Positions 44,164 to 53,024 of a DNA stretch of 64,000 nucleotides are shown here, piece by piece. The stretch comes from CAWAYR01 sp050250955 (GTDB lineage Bacteria > Acidobacteriota > Vicinamibacteria > Vicinamibacterales > UBA2999), in the NCBI GenBank assembly GCA_050250955.1, contig JBFWNR010000002.1:186001-250000 (forward strand). The letters are read 5' to 3'. How positions within the stretch are numbered: the stretch's first letter is position 1; each line of letters opens with the position of its first letter. The notes beneath the pieces are model-generated. The model ran no database searches and was not told the origin of the DNA. It saw only the letters and a program-made list of their open reading frames with translations. The position numbers and the translations under genes are program-made.

Positions 44164-45567
44164 TCAGGACGCTCCCGGCGCCTCGCGCCGCGACGTCCGG
44201 GCCCGCCGGCGCACGTGGAGACGGATTGGCGAACCCTCGAAGCCGTACTCGTCGCGCAGGCGGTTGACCAGGTAGCGCTGGTAGGAGAAGTGCAGCGACG
44301 CGGCGACATTGGTGAACAGGACGAAGGTCGGCGGAGCGACCCCGGTCTGGGCGGCGAAGAGCACGCGCACGGCGCGGCGGCCCTCGGCGACCGGCGGGTG
44401 CGCCGCGGTGACCTCGGCGATGAAGCGGTTCAGTTCCGGGGTGGCGATGCGGCGCCGCCGGGCCGCGGCGACGCGGTCGATGAGTTCGAGCAGCCGCGGC
44501 GTCCGCGCCCCGGTGCGGGCCGAGATGTGGAGGATCGGCGCGAAGTCGAGAAACGGCAGCCGGCGGCGGATCTCGTCGTCGACGGCCGTGGCGGTGTCGG
44601 CGCCGCGCTCCTCCACCAGGTCCCACTTGTTCACCGCGATGACGATGCCGCGGCCGGCGTCGGCGGCTTCGCCGGCGATGGCCGCATCCTGATCGGTGGC
44701 CCCGGCGGTGGCGTCGATGACCAGCACGACGACGTCGGCCTGCGCGATCGACCGGCGGGCCAGCAGCACGCTCAGCGACTCGACGGCGCCGCCGCGCGCC
44801 ACGCGGCCGGCCTTGCGGATGCCGGCGGTGTCGACGATGCGCACCTTCTTGCGATGCCACTGGAACACGCTGTCCACCGGGTCGCGCGTCGTGCCCGGCA
44901 GCTCCGACACGATCATCCGGTCTTCGCGCAGCAGGCGGTTGACCAGCGACGACTTGCCGGCATTGGGACGACCGACGATCGCGACGGCCAGTTCTCCCGG
45001 CGCGTGGGTGCCGCGACGCTCTTCTTCCTCGGTGCTGCGCTCGGCCTCGACGGCGGCGCGGGCCGGCAGGCGTTGCGTGATCTCGTCCACCAGGTCGCCG
45101 ACGCCGCGGCCGTGCTCGGCGCTGATCTCCACCACCGGGTCGAAACCCAACCGGTAGAGCTCGAGGGCCCCGGCGGCGGCGCGCTTGTCGTCGGTCTTGT
45201 TGATCGCCAGCAGCACCCGGCGGCCGCTGGACCGGAGCACCGCCGCGATGTCCTCGTCGCCGGCCACCAACCCCTGCCGACCATCGACTACGAACACCAC
45301 CAGGTCGGCCTGAGCGATCGCCCGCTGCCCGGCCTCGACGACCAGCGCGTGCAGCGGATCGGCGGAGTCGCCGAACATGCCGCCGGTGTCGGTGAGGGTG
45401 AAGGCCCCACCTCCCACCGTGACCGGATGGGCGAGCACGTCGCGCGTCGTCCCCGGCACCGGCGTCACGATGGCCCGCCGCGTCCCGGTCATCCTGTTGA
45501 ACAGCGTGGACTTGCCCACGTTGGGGCGGCCGACCAGCACGACCGTGGGGAGAGCGCGGGGCGCCAC
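44164..45567 (-). CDS. der: Ribosome-assembly GTPase Der (EngA)
   Basis: The product has 467 aa with two GTPase domains in tandem. The first has GRPNVGKST, TDTGG and NKTD. The second, after a Glu-rich linker, has GRPNAGKSS, VDTAGIRKAG and NKWD. A C-terminal KH-like domain follows (NRFIAEVTAAHPP...). Der acts in 50S subunit maturation. TACACT (45580-45575) lies 7 nt before the GTG at 45567, which supports that start and suggests a leaderless message. A GTG 13 codons upstream is the alternative. Confidence 0.93.
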   Translation of the reverse strand: MAPRALPTVVLVGRPNVGKSTLFNRMTGTRRAIVTPVPGTTRDVLAHPVTVGGGAFTLTDTGGMFGDSADPLHALVVEAGQRAIAQADLVVFVVDGRQGLVAGDEDIAAVLRSSGRRVLLAINKTDDKRAAAGALELYRLGFDPVVEISAEHGRGVGDLVDEITQRLPARAAVEAERSTEEEERRGTHAPGELAVAIVGRPNAGKSSLVNRLLREDRMIVSELPGTTRDPVDSVFQWHRKKVRIVDTAGIRKAGRVARGGAVESLSVLLARRSIAQADVVVLVIDATAGATDQDAAIAGEAADAGRGIVIAVNKWDLVEERGADTATAVDDEIRRRLPFLDFAPILHISARTGARTPRLLELIDRVAAARRRRIATPELNRFIAEVTAAHPPVAEGRRAVRVLFAAQTGVAPPTFVLFTNVAASLHFSYQRYLVNRLRDEYGFEGSPIRLHVRRRARTSRREAPGAS

Positions 45568-45639
45568 GCGCCACAGTGTAATGCCCGGCTTGGCCCATTC
45601 CGGCACACGGCCGCAGTCCCGCCGCGGCCGATCGCCGCG

Positions 45640-45668
45640 TTGACAGCGTAAGTCGTTCTATCTATGCT
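45640..45668 (+). promoter_or_regulatory. Sigma-70 promoter of the HU/IHF gene
   Basis: A perfect TTGACA (45640-45645), a 17-base spacer and TATGCT (45663-45668, 4/6) form the best sigma-70 promoter in the window. It stands out in an AT-richer patch. Transcription would start near 45675, about 29 nt before the ATG. Confidence 0.65.
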
Positions 45669-45703
45669 AGTTACGTGCTTGGTGGCGCGCGGGCGGGCGG
45701 CAG

Positions 45704-45973
45704 ATGATCAAGGTCGACATCGTCAACGAGGTGTCGCGCCTCGCCGAGATTACCAAAGTGAAGGCCGAGCTCGCGGTCGATGCGGTGTTCGACGCCATGC
45801 GCGTCTCGATGCAACGCGGCGAACGCATTGAGCTGCGAGGATTTGGCGTCTTCCAGGTGAAGCCCCGCAAGCGCGGCATCGGCCGCAACCCGCGCACCGG
45901 CCGCGAAGTGCGCATCCCCCCCGGCCGTACCATCCGGTTCAAGCCCGGCAAAGACCTCCAGAACATCGGCTGA
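45704..45973 (+). CDS. HU/IHF-family DNA-binding protein
   Basis: The product has 89 aa, full length. The dimerisation helices (IVNEVSRLAEITKVKAELAVDAVFDAM) are followed by the DNA-gripping arm with ELRGFGVFQVKPRKRGIGRNPRTGREV and the intercalating Pro in RNPRTG. It bends DNA as a dimer. IHF of this kind also assists sigma-54 promoters, and one lies about 17 kb away. It is followed 15 nt later by the M50 protease gene. Confidence 0.93.
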   Translation: MIKVDIVNEVSRLAEITKVKAELAVDAVFDAMRVSMQRGERIELRGFGVFQVKPRKRGIGRNPRTGREVRIPPGRTIRFKPGKDLQNIG

Positions 45974-45988
45974 CGCCGCGACGCACTC

Positions 45989-46996
45989 ATGGACAGCGGC
46001 GTGGCGACGGCCCCGGACCCCCTGTTGCCGCCGCCCCGGTGGCGCGACCCGGTCGGCTGGCACGCCGTCGCCCTGCTGCTGACGATCGCCACGACGACGG
46101 CCGCCGGCGCCCTGCACTGGGCGGGGTTCACGGCCGGCGATGCCGCCAGTCCCGATCCGACGAATCTCGCGTTCTGGCTCGGTGGCCTGTCGTTCAGTGC
46201 CCCGGTGCTCGCCATCCTCGGTGCCCACGAGTTCGGCCACTACGCCGCCTGCCGCTACTACGACGTCGATGCGACGTTGCCGTGGTTCCTGCCGGCGCCG
46301 CTGCCGCTCACCGGCACCCTGGGAGCGTTCATCCGTCTGCGCGAGCCGATTCCGCACCCGCGCGCGCTCTTCGACATCGCCGTGGCCGGGCCGCTCGCCG
46401 GGTTCGTCGTCGCGGTGCCGCTGCTCGTCGTCGGCATCGCCTGGTCGCGGGTGATCCCGGTGCCGGAGAACGGCGGCGGCCTGCTCCTCGGCGACCCGTT
46501 GCTGTTCCAGCTGTTCGAGCGCCTGCTGTGGGGCGACATCCCCGACGCCCAGGCGCTGTTTGTCCACCCCACCGGCCTGGCCGCGTGGTTCGGCCTGCTG
46601 GCGACGGCGCTGAACCTGTTTCCGTTCGGCCAGCTCGATGGCGGCCACATCACCTACGCCCTGTTCGGACGCCGGGCGCGATGGCTGTCGGCGGCGACGC
46701 TCCTGGCCACCGTCGCGCTCGCCTACGGCTCGCTCAGCTGGGGCGCCTGGTCGGTGCTGCTGCTGCTGATGACCGCGGTCCACGGGGTCGGGCACCCACC
46801 CACGCTCGACGATGGCGAGTCGCTCGGCCGCGGCCGGCGATGGCTGGCCGTCGTCGCCGCACTCGTGCTGGTGCTGTGCTTCACGCCGCGACCGATCGAG
46901 CTGATGGACGAGGGCAGCGACCAGGGACCGGAGACCGGGGAACAGGGACGCTTCTCCGACGCCCCATACGCTGGCCGCAACACCGACGTCACCTGA
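45989..46996 (+). CDS. Site-2 protease (M50) family membrane protein
   Basis: The product has 335 aa with about seven membrane helices. The zinc motif is HEFGH in ILGAHEFGHYAACRYYDVD. The conserved GPLAGF lies in the next helix, and the third zinc ligand is in LNLFPFGQLDGGHITYALFG. The family cuts membrane-embedded substrates such as anti-sigma factors; the substrate here is unknown. The last 30 codons are encoded by a heptamer array (residues DQGPETGEQG), so the tail is probably disordered. Confidence 0.87.
   Translation: MDSGVATAPDPLLPPPRWRDPVGWHAVALLLTIATTTAAGALHWAGFTAGDAASPDPTNLAFWLGGLSFSAPVLAILGAHEFGHYAACRYYDVDATLPWFLPAPLPLTGTLGAFIRLREPIPHPRALFDIAVAGPLAGFVVAVPLLVVGIAWSRVIPVPENGGGLLLGDPLLFQLFERLLWGDIPDAQALFVHPTGLAAWFGLLATALNLFPFGQLDGGHITYALFGRRARWLSAATLLATVALAYGSLSWGAWSVLLLLMTAVHGVGHPPTLDDGESLGRGRRWLAVVAALVLVLCFTPRPIELMDEGSDQGPETGEQGRFSDAPYAGRNTDVT
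46919..46949. repeat. Heptanucleotide tandem array, GACCAGG/GACCGGG orientation
   Basis: Units GACCAGG, GACCGGA, GACCGGG, GAACAGG, GAC lie inside the 3' end of the M50 protease gene. They are the inverted complement of the array at 47034-47065. A 21-base stretch pairs with two mismatches. Confidence 0.7.
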
Positions 46997-47033
46997 GCCG
47001 AGCGCCGGCGTCGACGGGCGTGACCTGCTCTTC

Positions 47034-47065
47034 CCTGGTCCCCGGTCCCTGGTCCCCGGTCCCTA
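47034..47065. repeat. Heptanucleotide tandem array, CCTGGTC/CCCGGTC family
   Basis: Strictly alternating units CCTGGTC, CCCGGTC, CCTGGTC, CCCGGTC, CCTA. The last unit contains the stop codon of priA (CTA on this strand). It is inverted relative to the array at 46919-46949. Confidence 0.75.
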
Positions 47066-49372
47066 CAGCATCGACACCGGATCGACGTCCACCGTCGTGC
47101 GCCGGGTGAGCGCCGGGTGGGCGGCGAGCGCGGTCCGGATCGCGTCGCGCAGCCGGGCCCGTTGCCCACCCTTCAGGAAGAACTGCGCGCGGTGCTCACC
47201 GCGCAGCCGGGCCAGCGGCGCCGGCGCCGGGCCGAGGACGACCGTGCCGCTGCCGGCGGCGGCGTGGGCGGCGGCGCGGGCCAGCCGACCGGCGTCGCGC
47301 ATCGCCTCGTCGGCGGTGGCGCCGCGGACCACCACGTTCACCATCGCCGTGACCGGCGGGTAGCGCAGCGCCGTGCGGTAGTCGAGTTCCCGGGCCACGA
47401 ACGCGTCGTAGTCCTGCGCCGCGCCGCATCGGATCGCGTAGTGCTCCGGGAACAACGTCTGCACGATGGCCTCGCCGGGCCGCTCGCCGCGGCCGGCGCG
47501 GCCGACCACCTGCGTGATCAGCTGGAAGGTGCGTTCGGCGGCGCGAAAGTCGGGCAAGCCGAGCCCGACGTCCGCGGACACCACGCCGACCAGGGTCACG
47601 GACGGGAAGTCGTGGCCCTTGGCGATCATCTGGGTGCCGACGACCAGATCGATCTCGCGCCGCGCCACCCGTGCGAGCAGCGCCGTCAGACTGCCGCGCC
47701 GTCGCACCGTGTCGCGGTCGACGCGGGCGATCCGCGCCGCGGGGAAGCGGGACCGCAGATCGGCCTCGACGCGCTCGGTGCCGTGACCGACGTGTTCGAG
47801 GTACGGCGCCGCGCACTGCGGGCACGCCGGCGGCACCGGGCTGGCATGGTCGCAGTAGTGGCAGCGCGCGGTGGCACGTGGCGGGTGGCCGTGGACGGTC
47901 ATCGACACGCTGCAGTGCGGGCACTCCACCGTCGAACCGCACTGGCGGCAGAGCACCGCCGCGGCGACGCCGCGGCGGTTCAGCAGCACCAGGCTCTGCT
48001 CGCCGCGTTCCAGGCGGACCGCCACCGCCTCGTGCAGCGGGCGGCTGATCACGACCTCCTCGCCGGCCTCGGCCCACTCCTCGCGCATGTTGACGACGCG
48101 GACCGCGGCGAGCGGCCGGTCGGCGACGCGGCGGACCAGCGACACCGCGGTGTAGCGGCCGCGGCCGGCGTTGTGCGCCGTCTCGAGCGACGGCGTCGCC
48201 GAGCCGAGCACGGCCAGGGCGCCGGCCTGGTGCGCCCGCATCACGGCGACGTCGCGGCCGTGGTACCGCGGGGTCTCGTCCTGCTTGTACGAACTGTCGT
48301 GCTCCTCGTCGACGACGACCAGACCGAGCCGCTCGAGCGGCGCGAACACCGCCGAACGGGTGCCGACGACGACATCGACGTCCCCATCGCGGACCCGGTG
48401 CCACTGGTCGTGGCGCTCGCCGGCGGAGAGCCCGCTGTGCTGGATCGCCACCCGGTCGCCGAACCGCGCCCGCACCCGGCCGGCGACCGCCGGCGTGAGG
48501 GCGATCTCCGGCACCAGCACCAGCGCCTGCCGCCCCTGGCGACGCACGTGATCGGCCAGGTGGAGGTAGACCTCGGTCTTGCCGCTGCCGGTCACGCCGC
48601 GCACCAGGGCCGCCCGGAACCCGCCGGCATCGGCCAGGGGCAGGAGCACGTCGAGCGCCCGCTGCTGCTCGCCGGTCAGCGTGGTCACCGGCGCGGCCGG
48701 CGGCAGGCTGTGCGCACCGAACGGATCGCGCTCCCAGGTCTCGTGACGGACGACGACCAGCCCGCTCTGCACCAGGCGCGCCAGCGTCGACGCGGAGATG
48801 CCGCGTTCGGCGAGCGCCGCCGCCGGCAGCCCGGCCGCCACGCCGGCCAGCAGGACCAGCGCCTCGCGCTGGCGGCCGCCGAGCCGCACGGCGTCGCCGC
48901 CATCGTCACCGGGCGGCGCGCAGCGCGGGCCGACGCGGACCTGCTCGGCGGCGTGGACGCCGGCAGCGGTGAGCGCGGCCACGCGGCGGCGCCGGAACGT
49001 CCGCTCGTCGCCGGTCAGGACCCGCGGCGGCAGCGCCGTCGCCAGCACGTCCCCGGGTCCGGCCAGGTAGTAGTCGGCGACCCAGCGGGCCAGCACGAGC
49101 AGGCTGGCGGGCACGAAGGCGCCGGCGTCGCGCACCGCCGCCACCTCGCGGATCCGCATGCCGGCGTCGGGTGCCGCCGCCGGCGCCTCGACCACGACGC
49201 CGGTGACCCGGCGGGCGCCGAGCGGCACGTCGACGCGGGCGCCCGGCACCGGCCACGGCCAGCCCTCGGGCAGCCGATAGGTGAGCAGGTCGAGCGCGGG
49301 CACCGGCACCGCGACCGACACGAAGCGATCGGCCAGCGAGGTGGAGCCTCGGAGCAGCTGGCCCGTCGACAT
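47063..49372 (-). CDS. priA: Primosomal helicase PriA (N')
   Basis: The product has 769 aa. The N-terminal 3'-DNA-binding domain starts SVAVPVPALDLLTYRLPEGW. Helicase motifs are VTGSGKTEVYLHLADHV (Walker A), VVVDEEHDSSYKQDETPRYHGRD (DEEH box) and VVGRAGRGERPGEAIVQT. Eight zinc cysteines come in four CxxC pairs (CRQC, CPHC, CHYC, CPQC). PriA restarts stalled replication forks. I placed the start at MSTGQL because the upstream frame is low-complexity. The spacer 49373-49554 before the next gene holds no clear promoter. Confidence 0.93.
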   Translation of the reverse strand: MSTGQLLRGSTSLADRFVSVAVPVPALDLLTYRLPEGWPWPVPGARVDVPLGARRVTGVVVEAPAAAPDAGMRIREVAAVRDAGAFVPASLLVLARWVADYYLAGPGDVLATALPPRVLTGDERTFRRRRVAALTAAGVHAAEQVRVGPRCAPPGDDGGDAVRLGGRQREALVLLAGVAAGLPAAALAERGISASTLARLVQSGLVVVRHETWERDPFGAHSLPPAAPVTTLTGEQQRALDVLLPLADAGGFRAALVRGVTGSGKTEVYLHLADHVRRQGRQALVLVPEIALTPAVAGRVRARFGDRVAIQHSGLSAGERHDQWHRVRDGDVDVVVGTRSAVFAPLERLGLVVVDEEHDSSYKQDETPRYHGRDVAVMRAHQAGALAVLGSATPSLETAHNAGRGRYTAVSLVRRVADRPLAAVRVVNMREEWAEAGEEVVISRPLHEAVAVRLERGEQSLVLLNRRGVAAAVLCRQCGSTVECPHCSVSMTVHGHPPRATARCHYCDHASPVPPACPQCAAPYLEHVGHGTERVEADLRSRFPAARIARVDRDTVRRRGSLTALLARVARREIDLVVGTQMIAKGHDFPSVTLVGVVSADVGLGLPDFRAAERTFQLITQVVGRAGRGERPGEAIVQTLFPEHYAIRCGAAQDYDAFVARELDYRTALRYPPVTAMVNVVVRGATADEAMRDAGRLARAAAHAAAGSGTVVLGPAPAPLARLRGEHRAQFFLKGGQRARLRDAIRTALAAHPALTRRTTVDVDPVSML

Positions 49373-49554
49373 CGCACCGACTCGACTCGGCGCCACCTCG
49401 CTAGCCACAGTGTTGCCTGGCCCGTCCTCCCACCCCGTCCCGTACACGGCGCGCGGCCGGGGCCCCGGTCCGGGCGGGCGTGGACGTCTTGAGCGGCGCG
49501 TCTGAGCCATGACGCCCGTGGTGCACGTTGCCGCCGTTCAAGACGTCCGGCACT

Positions 49555-50274
49555 CTAGCCCTGCAACATGTCGCGCACCTTCTTCATGTCCTCCCAGACT
49601 TCGCGCTTGGCGGGAGGATTGCGCAGCAGGTAGGCCGGATGGAAGGTCGGCACGAGCGACGCGCCGCGGAAGTCGAACACCCGGCCGCGCAGTTTCGTGA
49701 TCGGCTCGGTCGAGCGCAGCAGCGACTGCGCCGCGAACTTGCCCAGCGCCACGACGACGCGCGGGCGGATCGCGGCGATCTGCTGGAAGAGAAACGGCTC
49801 GCAGCTGCCGACCTCGTCGGGCTCGGGATTGCGGTTGCCCGGCGGACGGCACTTGATCACGTTGGCGATGTAGACCTGCTGGCGGGTCAGGCCGATCGCC
49901 TCGATGATCTTGGTGAGCAGCTGGCCGGCGCGACCGACGAACGGTTCCCCCTGGCGGTCTTCGTCTTCGCCAGGCGCCTCGCCGACGAACATGAGCGCCG
50001 CGTCGGGATTGCCGACGCCGAACACGACCTGGCGCCGCCCGAGGGTGTGGAGCTTGCACCGCGTGCAGTCGGGGCCGATGGCGGTCTTGAGCGCCGCCAG
50101 AGCCGCGGCGGCCTCGAGCGGCGGCCCGTCGGCCGCGTCCGGCGCACCGCCCGCCAGCGGGTCGGCGCTGGGCGAGCCGGCGGCGCGACGACGCCAGGCG
50201 ACGTCGCGGCTCACGCCCTCGACGCCGAGCTCGCGAAGGAAGTCGACGTGGGCACGCAGATCGTCGCGGCTCAT
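49555..50274 (-). CDS. Family 4 uracil-DNA glycosylase (iron-sulfur)
   Basis: The product has 239 aa. It removes uracil from DNA. The 4Fe-4S cysteines are in CTRC and in IKCRPPGNRNPEPDEVGSC. The catalytic motif A is FVGEAPGEDEDRQGEPFVGRAG, and motif B is PTFHPAYLLRNP. The N-terminal about 60 residues are a low-complexity extension. It lacks the UdgX-specific insert. It overlaps coaBC by ATGA, so the two genes are co-translated. Confidence 0.92.
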   Translation of the reverse strand: MSRDDLRAHVDFLRELGVEGVSRDVAWRRRAAGSPSADPLAGGAPDAADGPPLEAAAALAALKTAIGPDCTRCKLHTLGRRQVVFGVGNPDAALMFVGEAPGEDEDRQGEPFVGRAGQLLTKIIEAIGLTRQQVYIANVIKCRPPGNRNPEPDEVGSCEPFLFQQIAAIRPRVVVALGKFAAQSLLRSTEPITKLRGRVFDFRGASLVPTFHPAYLLRNPPAKREVWEDMKKVRDMLQG

Positions 50275-51491
50275 CGCCGTGCCGCCGCGGCGTCGGGAGC
50301 GACGCCGAGCAGCCGCTCGAGCCGATCGAGGATGCGGGCGGCGACCGCGGTCTTGGCCATCAGCGGCACGTCCTCGAGGCCGTCGTCGCTCACGAAGGTC
50401 ACGGCGTTGGTGTCGACCTCGAAGCCGGCATCGTGGCGGGCGACGTCGTTGGCGACTACCAGGTCCACGCCCTTGCGGCGGCGCTTGGCGTCGGCGTGCG
50501 CCAGCAGGTCGTGGGTCTCGGCGGCGAACCCGACGAGCACGGGGCGGCCGGTCGCCCGCGACGGCAGGCGACCGAGTTCGGCGAGGATGTCGACGGTGCG
50601 GACCAGCGGCAGCGACCAGCCGCCGTCGGCCTTGGCGACCTTCCGCCCGGCCACCGCCTCGGGCGTGTAGTCGGCCACCGCCGCCGCCATCACCACGGCG
50701 TCGGCAGCGCCGGCGCGGGCCATGACCGCGTGGTGCATGTCGGCGGCGCTGCGCACGCGCACGACCTCGACGCCGCCGGGCGGGTCGAGATGCGTCGGGC
50801 CGCTGACCAGCACCACAGCGGCGCCGCGCCGCGCCGCCTCGGCGGCGACGGCGTAGCCCATCCGTCCGCTCGAACGGTTGCCGACGAAGCGCACCGGATC
50901 GATGTCCTCGAAGGTCGGCCCGGCCGTGACCAGGATCGCCCGTCCGGCCAGTGAGCCGCCGCCGATCGCCCGGCCGACGGCGGCGACGACCGCGTCGGGT
51001 TCGGCCAACCGGCCCTTCCCCACCCAGCCGCAGGCCAGATAGCCCTCACCCGGCTCGACAAAGCGCACGCCGCGTGCCGCCAGGGTGTCGAGGTTGGCGC
51101 GCACGGCGGGGTGCTCCAGCATGTGGGTGTTCATCGCCGGCGCGAGCAGCACCGGCGCCGTGGTCGCCAGGTACAGCGACGACAGGAAGTCGTCGGCCAG
51201 GCCGTGGGCGAACTTGGCGATGACGTTGGCGGTCGCCGGCACGACCAGCAGCAGGTCGGACGCGGTCGCCAGGGCGATGTGCTCGATGTCGGCGTTCAGG
51301 CCCGGCGCCCACTGGCTGCCGATCACCCGCCGGCGGGTGATGGCCTCGAAGGTGAGCTCGCCGACGAAGCGCCGCGCGCTCCGCGTCATCACCACCGTGA
51401 CCTCGTGGCCGGCCTTCTGCAGGCCGCGGACGACCTCGACCGCCTTGTAGGCGCCGATGCCGCCGCTCACGCCGACTGCGATGCGTGCCAT
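50271..51491 (-). CDS. coaBC: Bifunctional CoA synthesis protein CoaBC
   Basis: The product has 406 aa. The N-terminal FMN decarboxylase (1-185) has GVSGGIGAYKAVE, the catalytic His in DIEHIALA, PAMNTHM and the Cys in YLACGWVGKGR. The C-terminal phosphopantothenate-cysteine ligase (about 186-406) has ILVTAGPTFEDIDPVRFVGNRSSGRMGYA and the cytidylate-binding K-R region. It makes 4'-phosphopantetheine in coenzyme A synthesis. Confidence 0.95.
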   Translation of the reverse strand: MARIAVGVSGGIGAYKAVEVVRGLQKAGHEVTVVMTRSARRFVGELTFEAITRRRVIGSQWAPGLNADIEHIALATASDLLLVVPATANVIAKFAHGLADDFLSSLYLATTAPVLLAPAMNTHMLEHPAVRANLDTLAARGVRFVEPGEGYLACGWVGKGRLAEPDAVVAAVGRAIGGGSLAGRAILVTAGPTFEDIDPVRFVGNRSSGRMGYAVAAEAARRGAAVVLVSGPTHLDPPGGVEVVRVRSAADMHHAVMARAGAADAVVMAAAVADYTPEAVAGRKVAKADGGWSLPLVRTVDILAELGRLPSRATGRPVLVGFAAETHDLLAHADAKRRRKGVDLVVANDVARHDAGFEVDTNAVTFVSDDGLEDVPLMAKTAVAARILDRLERLLGVAPDAAAARR

Positions 51492-51500
51492 GCCGTGCTC

Positions 51501-52124
51501 CTATCCCGCGAAGAACGTCCGGACGATGGCGTCGGCGACTCGCGCCATGCGGTGGGTCCGCGACCGCTCGGCGGCGATGATCTCCTGGAGCCGCACCACC
51601 GTCGACTCGAGGTCGTCGTTCACCACCAGGTAATCGTACTCGCGGAAGCTCGACACCTCGGCGCGGGCGGTCTCGAGCCGGCGGCGCATCGCCGGCTCGG
51701 CATCGGCGCTGCGGCCGCGCAACCGGCGCTCCAGCACCTGGTAGGACGGCGGCATCACGAACACCGCGGTGTGATCGGCGCCGCGCTGGCGGACCTGCCT
51801 GGCGCCCTGCACGTCGATGACCAGGACGACGTCCTGGCCGTGGTCGAGCATGTGGTCGACGTCGGCGGCGGCGGTGCCATAGAGGTTGCCGAAGACGTCG
51901 GCCCACTCCAGGAAGGCGCCGTCGGCGACCATCGCCTCGAACGTCGCCCGGCTGATGAAATGGTAGTCGACGCCGTCGCGCTCCCCGGCGCGGGCCGGCC
52001 GCGACGTGTAGGACTTGGACTCGCGGAGGTTGGGCAGGATCTGCACGAGCCGTTCGACCAGAGTGGTCTTGCCGGTGCCCGACGGCGCCGAGATGACGAA
52101 CAGCAGCCCGCGGCTACTCGACAT
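51501..52124 (-). CDS. gmk: Guanylate kinase
   Basis: The product has 207 aa. It phosphorylates GMP to GDP. The P-loop is ISAPSGTGKTTL, and the GMP-binding part is SKSYTSRPARAGERDGVDYHFIS. DVQGARQVRQRGAD and RLETARAEVSSFREYDYLVVNDDLE complete the family pattern. Its ATG lies 11 nt inside the end of the YicC gene. In many bacteria gmk follows yicC as here. Confidence 0.95.
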   Translation of the reverse strand: MSSSRGLLFVISAPSGTGKTTLVERLVQILPNLRESKSYTSRPARAGERDGVDYHFISRATFEAMVADGAFLEWADVFGNLYGTAAADVDHMLDHGQDVVLVIDVQGARQVRQRGADHTAVFVMPPSYQVLERRLRGRSADAEPAMRRRLETARAEVSSFREYDYLVVNDDLESTVVRLQEIIAAERSRTHRMARVADAIVRTFFAG

Positions 52125-53001
52125 TCTGCACCTGTTCCCGCATCCGCTCGAGTTCGGCCTTGGCCTGGATGATCAGCTCCGACACCGCGACGCCGTCGGC
52201 CTTGCTGCCGATGGTGTTGACCTCGCGGTTCATCTCCTGGAGCAGGAAGTCGAGCTTGCGCCCGCAGGGCTCGGCGGCGTCCACCAGCGCGTCCCAGTGC
52301 TCGAGGTGGGCACGGAACCGGGTGACCTCCTCGGCGATGTCCGAGCGCTGGGCGGCGCGCACGACTTCCTGGGCCAGCGCGGCCTGGTCGATGGGCAGCG
52401 TCGCGCTCATCTCGCGGGCCCGCTCCAACAGCCGGTGCTCGGTCTGGTCGCGCCCCTGCTCGGCGGCGCCGGCGATGGCGCCGATGAGGCCGCCGAGCGC
52501 CGCCTTGCGGGCCGACAGGTCGGCCCGCAGCAGCCCGCCCTCGCGGGTGCGCATCTCGTCGAGCGCCTCGAGGGCGCGGCCGAGCGCGGCCTCGGCCGCC
52601 GCCGCCCAGGCGGCGCTGCCCTCTTCGCCGGCCGGCCGCTCGCGAATCGACAGGGCCTGGGGCAGGCGGAGGACGTCGCCGGGGGTGAGCGCGCCGGTGA
52701 CCAGGCCGGCGGCGCGCGCGCTGTCGAGGGCGGTGGTGAGGGCGCGGACGAACCCGTCGTTCAGCTCGACCAGCGGCGTCGGGCCGCCGCGCGCCTGCAG
52801 CGACACCTGGACCTCGAGACGGCCGCGGGCGACGCGCTGCTGCACCGCCGCCCGGACCCGCGGCTCGACGTCGCCGATGACCGGCGGGAGCCGCACCTGC
52901 AGATCGAGGAAGCGGTGGTTCACCGCCCGCAGCGTCACGCTGATCGACCCGGTCTCGTCGTCGTGCGACGCCGTCGCGAACCCGGTCATGCTCTTCATCA
53001 T
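52114..53001 (-). CDS. YicC/YloC endoribonuclease-family protein
   Basis: The product has 295 aa. The N-terminus M-M-K-S-M-T-G-F-A is the conserved family start. The C-terminal block CGRKLDFLLQEMNREVNTIGSKADGVAVSELIIQAKAELERMREQVQNVE is diagnostic. Family members are ribonucleases acting on small-RNA or mRNA targets in E. coli and Bacillus. GGAGAG lies 10 nt upstream of the chosen ATG. A GTG at 53028 overlapping the exporter stop is the alternative but would add non-conserved residues. Confidence 0.92.
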   Translation of the reverse strand: MMKSMTGFATASHDDETGSISVTLRAVNHRFLDLQVRLPPVIGDVEPRVRAAVQQRVARGRLEVQVSLQARGGPTPLVELNDGFVRALTTALDSARAAGLVTGALTPGDVLRLPQALSIRERPAGEEGSAAWAAAAEAALGRALEALDEMRTREGGLLRADLSARKAALGGLIGAIAGAAEQGRDQTEHRLLERAREMSATLPIDQAALAQEVVRAAQRSDIAEEVTRFRAHLEHWDALVDAAEPCGRKLDFLLQEMNREVNTIGSKADGVAVSELIIQAKAELERMREQVQNVE

Positions 53002-53024
53002 GCGGCTGGCACTCTCCTCCGGGA

